Positions 1 through 11,166 of a stretch of 64,000 bases of DNA are shown in pieces. This DNA is from Apiosordaria backusii. Taxonomy: Eukaryota; Ascomycota; Sordariomycetes; Sordariales; Lasiosphaeriaceae. The first letter of the stretch is position 1, and the number at the start of each line of letters is the position of its first letter. Location: assembly GCA_030549205.1 (NCBI GenBank), contig JAUKTV010000010.1:248001-312000 (forward strand), in the 5' to 3' direction. Both the position numbers and the translations under genes were made by a program. The notes beneath the pieces were generated by a model. The model did not search any database. It was given only the letters and a program-made list of their open reading frames with translations, and was not told where the DNA came from.

Positions 1-665
1 CACCAGCCTTAAGTTTGTATTCCTGGCAAAGTTGATGGCGAGCTGGATTTGCTGTACACTTGTAACATTCACAGCATACACCGGAAAGGCGCCATGCGTG
101 CAGTTTGAAGATTGGGGATCAGAAGTTGGCAAGCATGTCCTGCCTTGAAAGAGAGGGAAAAAGTTGGATGTGGGGTCGTTCTCGCTTGACATGGTGTGAG
201 CGTTTAGATTTGGTAGGTAGGTATCTTAAGAAGAAACTGGAAGAAAGCCATGGAAACATACTGGAAATAGGCATTGCTAAAATCCCTCTGCACCTGGGTA
301 CACTTCTCGGCATCATAGAGGCCCGTATTCTCGTAGCAAACTGCGGCCGCCGGGACAGTCTTGATCAAAGCACCACCAAGGATCTTGTCGAAAGCATCCC
401 AGGTAGCTGGTGATGGCCAGTCTTCATCTCCAGGAAACACCTTGCAGGCGCCTGGGCCGAGACGATCCGGATTGACCGATGATTCTTCGTTGGGGAAAGA
501 GAAGAGATGCGCATATTGTGAGGTGTTGGTGTCCTGGACGAGCTTTTCCAGAGTCTGGGGGCTCAAGGGAGTTGTCTCCCACGTGAAGAGAGGGTGCGTG
601 TGTTTGGTGGCTTGTACTAGAGAAATGGTGCTGATCAGGACAGCTAGAATGCTGTTTGGTGACAT
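1..665 (-). CDS. Secreted FAD-linked oxidase, berberine-bridge type (5' part, runs off left edge)
   Basis: The start codon at 665-663 begins a signal peptide (MSPNSILAVLISTISLVQA). Exon 1 is 262-665 and exon 2 runs from 184 off the left edge. The 77-nt intron (185-261) has a GTATGT donor and joins in frame to give FHENDPTSNFFPLFQGR. The section CKVFPGDEDWPSP, followed by AAAVCY and a cysteine-rich stretch (TCLPTSDPQSSNCTHG), matches the start of fungal PCMH-type FAD-linked oxidases of the BBE-like family. These are secreted flavoproteins that oxidise small molecules or carbohydrates using covalently bound FAD. The FAD-attachment histidine and the C-terminal BBE domain lie outside the window. 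The family call is firm; the substrate cannot be told. Confidence 0.85.
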
Positions 666-1589
666 GATGAACAAATGTTTGCGTTTGGTCTTTCTGAGGC
701 TCAGAGGGCCAAAGTGGGGACGAAGGAGATGAGATACTGTTATATCTGTCCAACTTTTATTCATCAATCTTCTGTGCAGTTGATGGTTTCACAGGCTGCT
801 GGGGGTTCATCTATTGCCCGCATTTCTCCGCTCAACGTTACGTTTCGAAGATCTTTACATTGACATGAACAACTTGGATTGGCCAGTCGGGATGCAGATC
901 ACATATGACAAAAAAATGACGATCCAGGCTAAAAACAAGTCCGATGTTCGCTTTCTGGGAATGTCCTTGTGTAACGGGAATAAAAGCTGAGCTTTTAAGC
1001 AAGAATGCCAGAATTCTTGATGGCTACAGCCGCTACCTAGGTGGTTTTGTTCTAGCCTTTATACCTACATATCTTATAGCTGGAGGGGGGTTACTACGAG
1101 CGACCATATCGTGCTATAGTAGCACCAATACCAACGCATTGTACCTAGTCGAGCTGAAGATTGGGAAGAGGAACGAGGAGAGAGTCAAGGATGGATGGCG
1201 CGTAAGTCGTCATGATGCTTCAGTTACGACTGTCGCCCAATGGTAAGATATACTACCAATGTGAGGGTAGAATCCTCCCGAGCAGGAAAATGCCGCCATT
1301 TAAATGCACAATGTCATAGGTAGGACAGGTTTCGTGAGATTCAGACCAACGTGGCAGTCATAAGAACACATTCCACATCTCCTAAGCTCGTGATTGCTTG
1401 ACTATGGGACAGATAGCCACCAAGTATGTATATGACACAATAGCTAGTTCCAAGTCCCTTCATCGCTAGTGGTACTTCGAAAAATGCAACGTGAATTATC
1501 CCTCGACAGAGGCAATCATGCAAGCGGTCTTGTCAGCCGATCCGTGTGTCTCCTCAGTGCGGTAGATCTCAATCTCGTCACTCCACCGA
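666..1589. other. Intergenic, no gene seen
   Basis: Upstream region of the left-edge FAD oxidase. Open frames here are short, lack a family pattern and are broken by stops. I see no RNA gene or repeat of note. Confidence 0.5.
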
Positions 1590-1976
1590 CTAGGTACTGC
1601 CACTTCGAGGTCGACTTGGTTGCGGTGCTGTCAGCAGTCCTTCAGATTCCGCTTCCTGCCTTCTTCCAACTCCCATCGGTAGCCCCTCAGGCTCATCATC
1701 GAAATCTCCATCTCTTCCGGAATGTCGTTCTTGTGCTTGTCGCAGTTCAGTTTGTTCCTTTGCTAACCGATCGGACATTCTGTCGCAGCTGACTTCCTGT
1801 ACCTCTTGCTCTTTCTCCTTGCTGCTTGACTTTGAAGAATAAATGACAAGAATGATTACTATGAAGAAGACAATAGCAAGGGGAATTCCAATTATGGCCG
1901 CAAGTTCGATGGATCCTCCTGCCGGGCTGGCAACGGTTGACACTCTGCCTCGAGGAATCAGCAGAACTGAGGGCAT
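1590..1976 (-). CDS. Small single-pass membrane protein, hypothetical
   Basis: A 128-codon frame starting in a good context (CAAAATGCCC). Residues of about 25-46 form one strongly hydrophobic segment (AAIIGIPLAIVFFIVIILVIY) followed by a basic, Ser/Lys-rich stretch and a charged Gln/Glu-rich cytoplasmic tail. This layout resembles the membrane-anchor end of fungal WSC-like or other type I surface proteins, but no ectodomain is visible upstream. Beyond its stop, the next frame reads on sensibly (SDEIEIYRTEETHGSADK) to a stop near 1475, so the true C-terminus may lie there through an unrecognised intron or an indel. I do not recognise a family. Confidence 0.35.
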   Translation of the reverse strand: MPSVLLIPRGRVSTVASPAGGSIELAAIIGIPLAIVFFIVIILVIYSSKSSSKEKEQEVQEVSCDRMSDRLAKEQTELRQAQERHSGRDGDFDDEPEGLPMGVGRRQEAESEGLLTAPQPSRPRSGST

Positions 1977-2737
1977 TTTGAGGGTTGCAGTAAGGTAGTC
2001 AAGTGCGGGAGATGTATAATGGAGTGGAATGAAGATACCATGGCTTTCTTGGAGTATGGATTGTCAAAAGGCAGCCAATCAGCGATGACGGGAGACATGC
2101 AGTCTTGGCTGGAACCAACTGGCCCAGCTGCGACACTTCTTGTCGATTACATTCATGCATTCGGAACCCAGCGCAAAACTTTCAAAATCCCAATTAGCGG
2201 GGTAGGTATTTCGAACTCCGAGGGAGTCAGGGGCATTTAAAGCTGGAACTCTGACATCTGGAGAGCAGGGTTGATCCAGGGGACACTCGGCTCAGGGGCT
2301 CGGGGTTCTCGAGAAATGGTAGCATAAAGGGTTAGGGTTGCTCACATCATCGCAAGAATCATCATCGAACTGGGTGACACAATGGTCAGTTGACAAAGAG
2401 CGCGTGCAGGCGGATGATTGGCACAAATATAATGGAAGACCGGTGGGTGCAACAGCCGGATTGGGGGCAGTGCTGCCTGAAGAGGACCAATCGTAGTATC
2501 ATCTTGCTCTCCGATGGAGTGCATACTGCATGTCCCCCGCATGCGCAGCCCAGGCAACGCCAGGCAGGAAGTCTCACAGCCTTCCTCGACCGCTTCAGTC
2601 ATGCTGTGATCAATCGCGGGGTATATCAAGATGCCCGATTTCATTCTCGACCCTTCGTTTTGGCTTCACCATCCCTTCCCATCTCTCAACTTTTCTCCTC
2701 ATCTTGGACTTGCACAATAGCCGGATTGCAAATCACC
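1977..2737. other. Intergenic between small membrane protein and AAA ATPase
   Basis: Shared upstream region of two divergently transcribed genes. The frame of the ATPase is open back to 2390, but the peptide there is low-quality. The ATG at 2738 (ATCACCATGTCG) has the expected fungal context, so this stretch is treated as 5' leader and promoter. Confidence 0.5.
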
Positions 2738-5115
2738 ATGTCGACCGACAAGATCCAGGACGATGATGAGTCGTACTCCATCATCGAGCGTCTGGCTGAT
2801 GCCATCCGTATTGAGGATGAGGTACACCACAATACCGAGGACCGCCAGCGTCTAGTCCAAGATCTCTACGAAGGCCCAAAGAAGTGCCAATGCTGCCTCA
2901 ACTGGGTCAACGAGATGCCCGCCGACGTTGAAGTCGATGAAGACAAGGAAGATTGCACCTACCCCCTCATTGTCCGTCGCCGTGTTCTTCCCACCATGAA
3001 CGGCAACAAGAAGCGGGTTGAACTCCACTCGATCGAGATCCGCCATCCCCAAGTCCGCGAAGTCCTGTTTCGTGTGTTTGAGGGATATGACAACCTTGTG
3101 CCCCAGGTGAAGTTCCTCATCTTCAAGGCACCGTTCCGCCAATTCTTTTGGCGCTGGGACAAGTTCAACGAGGCCATCGACCGGGAAGACAACGAGGTTG
3201 TCAAGACCATTCTGATTCAGCTGCGATCTCTCGTCAGGGCCGACTTGGCAGAGGCTTTTGCGGTCAACGATGAGCTGGTCAGCCACGGCATCATCACCTT
3301 CAAGCACCTGTGGACCATCTTCCCCCGGGGGAGTTGGTGTATGAGACTGCGCGCTACAACAGGCAGACGCAGCTGGGTGAATTCTTCATCGTCACCGAAG
3401 TCGAAGCCCCCGACGAGAATCCTGAGCGCTATCAGCGGTACCCCCAATACATGCTTTTCTGCACAGCCACATCGTGGAACGGCTACATCTTTGGCGCCGT
3501 AAACGACAACCTTTACCTTCCCAAGTTCAAAGGCACAAGGAAGATCTCAGAGATGAGGGTTGTCCCGGCGAAGTATCTAGAGGATCAGGAAGCAATCAAA
3601 GCCCAGTGCCTTGAACGAGGAAAGAAGTACTACGAGTTCGCTGGAGTCAACTACAAGGCCTACCTTCCCGAGAAGGCAAATGACATGGGCGAGTCTGAGC
3701 GGCAACAACTCACCAATCGCATCATGCTGGACGCCAAGAACAGCACCCACCGCCATTATGTCAGGCCAATGGGTGACCTCGAGAAGCTTCAGTACTACAG
3801 CCAATTGATAACGCAAGCACCAGTTGATGCTGCTCCGCCTGGTGGCCATCGCCCTCTCGACGATAACCCGATGAGGCCCAGGTACCGGCAACCAATCCCA
3901 GTGAACGATTACGGCGCAGACTACGAAGAGACGTATGTGAGACCGCCTCCGCGACCGGTGGTTGTTGATGATGATGCTGTTTCGGTTAGAGTGATTGGGG
4001 AAGGTGTGTTCAGCGTTTTCTGCCACTCTGACACTGTAACAATGCTAACATCTCGATGTCAGATGATGACAAGGACAAGAAGCAGGTCTTGAACGACCTC
4101 CAGCTGTTACTCCTGGGTTCTACCATGCAGGGGTACTGTCTCAAGGAGAGAAAGTGGGGTAAGTAGATGTTAAACATGCGATGGGTTTACTTTGTTTATG
4201 ATCACTGACCAACATGAACTAGATTCCTTCGAGGTGGATCGTATTGTTGACGTGGAGAGAAACACCAAACCTTTTGACAGCCTCGTGCTCCCCCACGGCT
4301 ACAAAGACCTCATCCTGTCCTTTGTGGAAAACCAACTCAAGGATGGTGAGGCATTCGACGACGTCATCAATGGCAAGGGTGGAGGCCTTGTCATGCTGTT
4401 GGCTGGTGACCCAGGTGTGGGCAAGACGATGACTGCAGAATCCGGTATGTGAATCTTGAGAGGCTTGTGTAATCGAGATGGAAGACTGACGCAAAAGTTT
4501 TGAACAGTTGCGGAGAAGATCCACGCGCCCCTGGTCAAGATGGAGCTGTCTGACCTCCTGAAAGACGAACAAGAGCGTGTGCCCACGAGGCATCGTCGCG
4601 ACTCCCGCTCAAGGTCACCGGCCAGCAACCGCGGAGAAGATGAGCTGACTAGGACCTTCTCGCTCGCCGCCAAATGGAAGGCCGTGTTGCTCATTGATGA
4701 GTGTGACATGTACCTTGAGAAGAGAAGTGACGACTCTCCTGAACGCAACCGTCTCGTGGCACGCTTCCTCCGTGAGTTGGAGTACTACCCTTCTCTGCTG
4801 TTCCTTACGACCAACAGAGAGCGGGTTCTGGATCCAGCCATCTACTCGCGCATTCATCTCACCATCAACTACCCTGCCCTGGACCTGTCTTCACGCTTGG
4901 CTATCTGGAAGACTTTCTTGGGCATGGAGGAGGGAGAGTTTGCGTCGACGGTTACGGATGAGGAGTTTGACAAGTTGGCCCTGATCGAGACGAACGGTCG
5001 CAGGATCAAAAACATTACAAAAACAGCTCGGATGATGGCCAAGAGACATGGTCGAGGTATTAGCTTTGAGGATGTGAGGAACGTGATGCGCATCACCGAA
5101 GGATTAAAGATTTGA
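2738..5115 (+). CDS. DUF7025/AAA ATPase with a one-base frame break
   Basis: Exons: 2738-4003 (contains the frame break), 4063-4158, 4223-4444 and 4508-5115; the introns are 59, 64 and 63 nt. If one base is added in the C5G5 run at 3322-3331 the product is about 730 residues. The N-terminal half carries the DUF7025 pattern (FCTATSWNGYIFG, then LPKFKGTRKISEM). The C-terminal half is an AAA+ module: Walker A GDPGVGKT (about 515-522), Walker B VLLIDECD (about 588), sensor-1 TTN and a downstream SRIH arginine. The introns in the ATPase half splice cleanly in phase. These proteins are ATP-driven remodelling factors of unknown substrate common in filamentous fungi. Before the run the frame reads HLWTIFP; after it, GELVYETARYNRQ in another frame, with no GT..AG between. 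Confidence 0.85.
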
Positions 5116-6510
5116 GTAGGCGAGTGAGCTGAATGAGGCGGTGGGATCTTGATTGCTTGTCATCAGGATGTGTCATGTCCTATGAATCATGTCTTTTAGC
5201 CTCGTTTTCCAAGACATTTTGTTCTGAAGTAACTGAAACGACAAGTATCAAGTTGCAAGAATGCATTGGGCACATTGACGGTTACATGTAAGGTAGGTAG
5301 GTACCTATGCCTGCAGATCATGGGTGAGATAAAATCACTCTTTGCTGTCAGTCGACCTGTTCTAGACCTCCTGACCATGGGTTGACCGTAAGTAGCCGGG
5401 CAATGCCCTGAAAAGAACAGCTTGGAGTCCTTCACCTTGTTCTCAATGCTACAGTACACGGCCCACAAACAGGGCCCGCCAATTCCTCTAAGCTTACTAC
5501 GGTATATTGAAGAGTCGATGGTACGTAAAGTAGTAGGCAGGTACGGCCCCACCTGCCAAAAGTAAAGTATGGAATGCATGGCCCAGGTTAAGTCTTATCA
5601 GGCATCAATACTTCGTATAGCATTTCCAGCGTCGAGTCACTATCATGTTTTCTGGTGGACGTTCAGACAGGGCTGGACTAAACCCCTGAACATAAGCATT
5701 TCATTGCCAAGCGTCAGCATTGCGCCCTCGTGGTCTTGGCAAGGTAGTATTATTTGCTTGTGCATCAGTTTTGAGTCAAGCGTCAACACCCACACCGAAG
5801 AAAGAGCGAGGGAACTTTGCGCTGGGGGAAGGGCCCTGGCACGTGGGTGCAGATATTGCTTGTGAAGGATCATCAACAAAACTCTAACAAAGTGTCACAA
5901 GCCATTCTGCTGCCCACGTACCTGGTTGGAAATTTAGGTTCATAGGAGTAGGAGTTGGTTCGTGGCGCGGTTGCAGGGCTGATGACCCGTGGGCCCGTGG
6001 GCCCGGGAACATGTGTGTGTCCGGTGCGAGTATTCGGACTTGGTCAGATTCAGGACGCGTCGGATCCACGAGACCTGTCGTGATTTTTGGTTCGGTGGCA
6101 ATGCTTGTTGGATACTACTTCGTACTTACCTACCTGCCAGGCCTGGATAGCTGTGGCTTGGTGTCGGATTTGGTCGACATGTTAAAGCGTCAGGGGTTGA
6201 CACCCTGTCTCGACCAATCACATGTATTTGGAAGCCTCGAGGGATGGCATACCAATTTTACCTCGTTTCTAAGCAAAGGAAACGCATCAATCCACACCCA
6301 AGTGCTTGGTATGAACCTGGCAGTGTTCAGAATAGGTAAGGTAGATAAGGTAAGGTAGAGAGAAGTATAAATGACTGAGATGCCCAGTCCCGAGTCTTGC
6401 TTTACCTACCTCACCATCCGGCCTCCTCACCCACCAAAGCCGAGACTTAAGCACCAACAGTCTTTTAGACCAATCGTTCTTCCAGAGTCAACCAACACTT
6501 TGAATTCACA
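5116..6510. other. Intergenic between AAA ATPase and protease
   Basis: No convincing gene on either strand. It holds copies of the dispersed AGGTAGGT/ACCTACCT motif near 5291-5305, 6128-6135 and 6404-6411, and a TATA-like box at 6366. Confidence 0.5.
6366..6372 (+). promoter_or_regulatory. TATA-like box of the subtilisin-like protease gene
   Basis: TATAAAT lies 145 nt before the protease ATG at 6511. It is a plausible core promoter element by sequence and position only. Confidence 0.35.
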
Positions 6511-8178
6511 ATGTCTGTATCAAGGTGGAAAGCTTGGCTCGGAGCTGGTCTGTTGGCCACTGCACAACTCAGCTCAGGTTATGCCCTTGACCTGAGCTCG
6601 AAGGGTGAGGTTGTCTCTAGATTAGTACATGAACATGTCAAATACTAACGAGATGAAATGCTACAGACTCTGTGGATGCTATCACGTCGACAGTGTCTTC
6701 GCTTGCCTCGAACCCTCCCAGACTTGCTCTGAAGCTCACTCCGGAGGGCCTCAAAAAGCAGTTGGAGGACCCCGAGTTCATCACCAGCTTGGTTACTGGC
6801 GTTGAGAGCCTCGTCAAAGGCCTTAATACTGGCCGCCACAGACGTCGTCTTACACCCACCGTCAAGCCCCTCGTCCCAGAGGACCATCGTCCCAGCGCTG
6901 CTCTCAGAAAGCGTCTTGACGTCGGTGGTGTCGAGATACCAAGCTTTGACGAGTGGTTTCAGATCGACATTGATCATCTCGGGCCGAGCGCTGTATCTAC
7001 TGCCGGCACCGGATCTGATGGAAAGGAGGCCCCACCAGCGTTGTCTGGACTGACGTTGGAGCTCATTCACCGACTGAACAACCTCGACAGTGTCGCCAGC
7101 GTCCACGCACTGCAGCAAGGTCCGCCGCCTGCCGTCAACCCCAACGACGACCCGCGTAGCGGGAATCAGGGGTATTTGAACGCTGCTCCACAAGGTATCA
7201 ATGCCCGCTATGCTTGGACAGTTGGCGGCGGTGATGGTGCCAATGTTGGCGTTGTTGACATGGAGCAGGGATGGTATGTTTACGTCAAGCCCCTATCAGC
7301 CCCGTATTCGTCCGACTTGGCTAACTGAGCGATATAACAGGAACCTTAATCACGAAGATCTCCGGTCTGCCAACATCACCCTCATCTCTGGGCGCAACAG
7401 GGATTATCCCGACCATGGAACGGCTGTTCTCGGTCAGATGCTCATGGCTGACAACCAGATTGGCGGTGTTGGCATTATCCCCGCTGCCAAAGGCCGAGTT
7501 ATCTCCCAGTCCCGTCCCGATGGTACCTACAACACAGCAGCAACCATCCTCGACGCCTGCAACAACATGCCCGCCGGTGATATCCTGCTGCTTGAGGCCC
7601 AGGAATTCGATCCTGTTGGTGGTCAATATTACTGGCCTGTCTCGGTAGCCGATGCCAACCACGACGCCATCCGTGTCTGCACTGGCAAGGGAATCGTCGT
7701 CGTCGAAGCTGCTTGCAACGGCGGCAACGATCTCGACGCGTACAGGAACTTGGCTGGAAATCGCATCTTCAACCGGGCCTTCCCCAACGAGTACCGCGAG
7801 TCTGGCGCCATTATGGTCGGAGCTGCCAGCTCGGCAGTTCCCCATGTTCGTCTGGGATACTCCAACCACGGCAGCCGTGTCGATGTGTATGGCTGGGGAG
7901 AGAACATTGATACCACTTTCACCAATGCTGACGGTACTGCGAATAACCTGTACACCACTGGCTTCAGCGGCACGTCTGGTGCAAGCCCGATCATTGTTGG
8001 TGCGGCGGCGGCTGTCCAGGGAATCGCACAGGCGAGGCTCGGTCGCAAGCTGACACCTGCCAGAGTCCGCACTATTTTGACGACCTCTGGCACTGCAAGC
8101 AGCAACCCGGGTTCTGATCGCATCGGTGTTTTGCCCAACCTGAGGGCGATCATTGATGGTGGGCATATCAGGGTCTGA
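6511..8178 (+). CDS. Secreted subtilisin-like serine protease (S8 family)
   Basis: Exons 6511-6604, 6667-7273 and 7341-8178 encode 512 residues; both introns (62 and 67 nt) have good GT..AG ends. A signal peptide (MSVSRWKAWLGAGLLATAQL...) precedes a pro-region of about 190 residues with a basic stretch (GRHRRR, then ALRKR). The catalytic triad is visible: Asp near 229 (VGVVDMEQ), His 259 (DHGTAVLG) and Ser 446 (FSGTSGASPI), with an oxyanion Asn in EAACNGGND. It should act outside the cell as an endopeptidase. The pro-region does not show an obvious I9 inhibitor pattern, so activation may differ from proteinase K-type enzymes. The start was chosen because the ATG at 6511 gives the signal peptide and splices in phase. 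Confidence 0.9.
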
Positions 8179-8540
8179 GAGCGGATACTCAGGTTGGTAA
8201 TAGGATGGAATAGGGTGGACTATGGACTGGCATAATGAATAGAGGCGTTGGGCGAAGGATCTGGGCATTGTTTGTTTTCTATATATGAGTTGGATAACAG
8301 TCATAAGAGCTATTAGTTCTATCTCTAGTAGAGAATGAGATACTACTCCTACCAACCTCAGATCTTTTGACAGTCGGAGCCCCGTGTTAATCCATGCCTA
8401 GATGGAAGACAGGGTGACCAATACTGATGTGGCAGTGACAGGATGGTTGTGAGGAGTGTATCATCTTTTCTCAGGTAGGTTTCTTGGTTCCCTCGAACCG
8501 TAACCATATTCAAGCCCTGGGGATATTTGCAAAACAGCTA
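8179..8540. other. Convergent 3' spacer
   Basis: Tail-to-tail gap between the protease (+) and kinase A (-). I see only untranslated sequence. Confidence 0.5.
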
Positions 8541-11166
8541 TCACGCTGCTGGATTACAGCTATACTCCAAAGTCTCACACCTTTGATTCATATTCACCAG
8601 TTTTGCATGCACTTCCTGAATCGTGTACCGGTCACGTTTATGAGGATCACCCTGTTTCACCACCAAAAGCCCATCTTCTATCATCTTCAGGAAGTCATGC
8701 AGAAATTTGGTGCATTTTGGATGCGAGTGCAACATCGACATAAACTGCAGGTTTCGTCAGTCTAAGTTCATGGAACGAAATACCTTACTAGAATGAGGAA
8801 GTTCGAGGAAAAAGAGAAGGGCTTACATCAGTCACAGCTGGCTTCACAATCGCCTTCCAACCGCCTCTTTTCTGCCCTTCCAAGCTATCATCCTCAACAA
8901 TTTCGAAGAAAGTGTCACTCGGCATTGCCTCGTTCGGAAAAAGTCCGCCTCCATAATAATGATCTAGTCGAAACTGTTTCTTCGGGTTTTCTGCATCCGA
9001 TGCCTTTGCCCATAGTCGAAGCTGCGTGAACTCATCGAGCAATGCCTTGCCACCAATGAGCCAAGTCACGAATTCCAAGTAGAGACAGCCTAATGTCCAC
9101 ATGTCATATTGGCGTCCTTTGGGGTCATGTTTACCATGGATATCACACTCGGGGGCTCGATAGTTGTACGTCATACCGAAGTGGGAGTGGGGCTTGCGCG
9201 AGACGGTGCGGTGGGCGGAGGTGGAGGCCAGGCCAAAATCTGTAAGCTTGAGGGTTCCTCGGGTGTTGGAAGGGTTGTCATTGGTTGGATAATGTACGTG
9301 TATATTTTCATCGAGATTCCCGAGGTTGTAACTTTTTTCCAAGGCATGGTTTACAATAGGCGGCGTGTACGGAAACCAAAGCACATTTTCCGGTTTGATG
9401 TCTCCGTGATGACCAAAAGGTTCGTCGAGTCCGGCAGGCTTCAAGCTATCATTAGCCACTTTTGAGTTCGTGCTTTTGTACTTGTGGATCTTCAAGACGC
9501 CGCTGGCAATTCCTTTGCACTGCTCTGCCACCCACTTGACTGTTGCTTGGTCCATGATAGGTTCCGGTTCCACTCTGTCCCAGTAAGAAAATAGGTCTGC
9601 CTCTGCATATGGAAATATCAAGAAGTAGCTTTTTCGTTGTTCGTAAGTTGCCAAGAGGGAGATGAGATGCGGATGGGCGTCGTTCAAGCTACTAAACCTC
9701 TTAAGCATGTCAACTTCTCTCTTGAACTCTTCTTTCCTCTGAGAATGAAGCCGCTTGATGGCAAAGGTGCAGGTACACGGTGCACCAGAGCACTAAGAGT
9801 CTCTATTAGACTTGACAATAATCCCGGGGTGAATAGGAAGCGCGTGTGACGAGATGCGTACCTGGAAACCTCTATGAAAGTTGTGATGATCTGGGTGAAG
9901 GATCGCCTTGAAAACCCTTCCCCCACCTCCCAGTAATTCTTCTTGTTGTGTTTGAATGAACGGGTCGTTGGAGATAATCCGTTTGTTTGGGTCTGTCAAA
10001 AACGGCATGATTACTCTGTCTTGCAACACGTAGTGGTTGACCTCCTTTTCCCCCTCACTCTTGGAGAAAAAAGGAGCCAAGGTTGTCCATTGCCACTCCT
10101 CAAAGTTTCTGATCTGTAAAGGTGACCAGCCCCCTTTGAAACACTTGAGCTTCCGATCTGGCTTTCTTGAACAGCGAAGGTCACACTCTCCGGGCCTTTT
10201 CTTGATTCTTATCAAGGGCAAATCTGAGTCGTTGATATGCTCTCTGAGGAATTTGGTAATGGCCGAAGACTTTTCGACTAAGACCAGGATGGCGAAGATC
10301 TTGCGAAAGGTTACGGCTTTTGTTTTGGTCTTTTTTCCATCCGTGCGATCCTCGGTTGTCTCGGCACAAATCTTGCGTGCGTATCTTAGGATAGTGCTCT
10401 CGTCATGGGTCTCCCGAAGGCGAGTTGACAACTCCTCATAAACGGATTCTTCGGTGATAAGCAAAGGTAGATGATCAACGGGAATGAATCCTTTTTCTTT
10501 TTCTTCGTCATCAAGCGGGTGGAGGGACTCAAATAGTCGTGTTTGAAGTGATTTCCTGTCCTTATTGTGGGAGCGGCTTTTTCTGCGTTGAAGAAACCGA
10601 GCCTTTCTGTCAGGATCACGGTAGTGAAGTCCATTACCAAAGTCTGTAATTTCGCTCGGATCAGTTTCATGGATTTGCTTGTGGCGCAGTTCAACAACTG
10701 GCACACCGCCGTCGCCTCGAAACGGTGCGCGAGCTGTTTGGTTCACTTTGGGAGATTTCTGGCCAGTCGAGGGTGTTCGCTCCTGGGCTCCCCGCAACTC
10801 GGAGTCTGACTCGTCAATGGCAACTTTTCGATCCAAGTCATTGGCCGTCGGTGTCCCGAGTCCGCCTCGAAGTGCGATAGGACGGTGAGACTTTTCATCA
10901 ACGCCCTCACTTGCCGATGACTCAAGGCTGCTGCTGGAAACGCTTGAATCGCTATCAGTATACTCTGTTGAACATCGGCTTTGGCGTTTGGAGCCAGTGT
11001 TGGCGGTGGAGGTATGTGGCGAGTCTCTGGTAATGTGCTCCAAGGACTTGGCTGCGAAACTGGAATTGGGATTGGAAACTTGACGAGTGCCGGCCAAAGG
11101 AGTTTGGACAGGGTCTGACACGACTTCGTCCACTTTCAGTGTGTATAGTGGCGTATGTGATTCCAT
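8541..11166 (-). CDS. Protein kinase A of a divergent kinase pair
   Basis: Exons read on the minus strand: 11166-9862, 9792-8827 and 8744-8541, giving 824 residues; introns are 69 and 82 nt. Residues 1-200 are Ser/Thr- and charge-rich and probably disordered. Residues of about 205-400 form a helical domain related to the N-terminus of kinase B (RDPDRKARFLQRRKS, then a V/L-TEESVYEEL motif). The kinase domain shows a Gly-rich loop (GGGGRVFKA, about 412-420), the ATP-binding Lys 448 (FAIKRL), a helix-C Glu, the catalytic loop HHGDIKPEN (Asp 566), DFG (Asp 620) and an APE equivalent (RAPE, about 648). All catalytic residues are present, so it should be active. HGD in place of HRD is common in fungal kinase expansions. 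The substrate is unknown. Confidence 0.8.

Noticed and set aside
2390..2737. Longer N-terminus for the AAA ATPase (in-frame start at 2390)
   Set aside because: The extra peptide is not protein-like, and the ATG at 2738 has a good context and precedes the conserved part.
7321..8355. 344-codon open frame antisense to the protease
   Set aside because: It mirrors the GC-rich third exon of a clear subtilisin-like gene, and its peptide has no family pattern.
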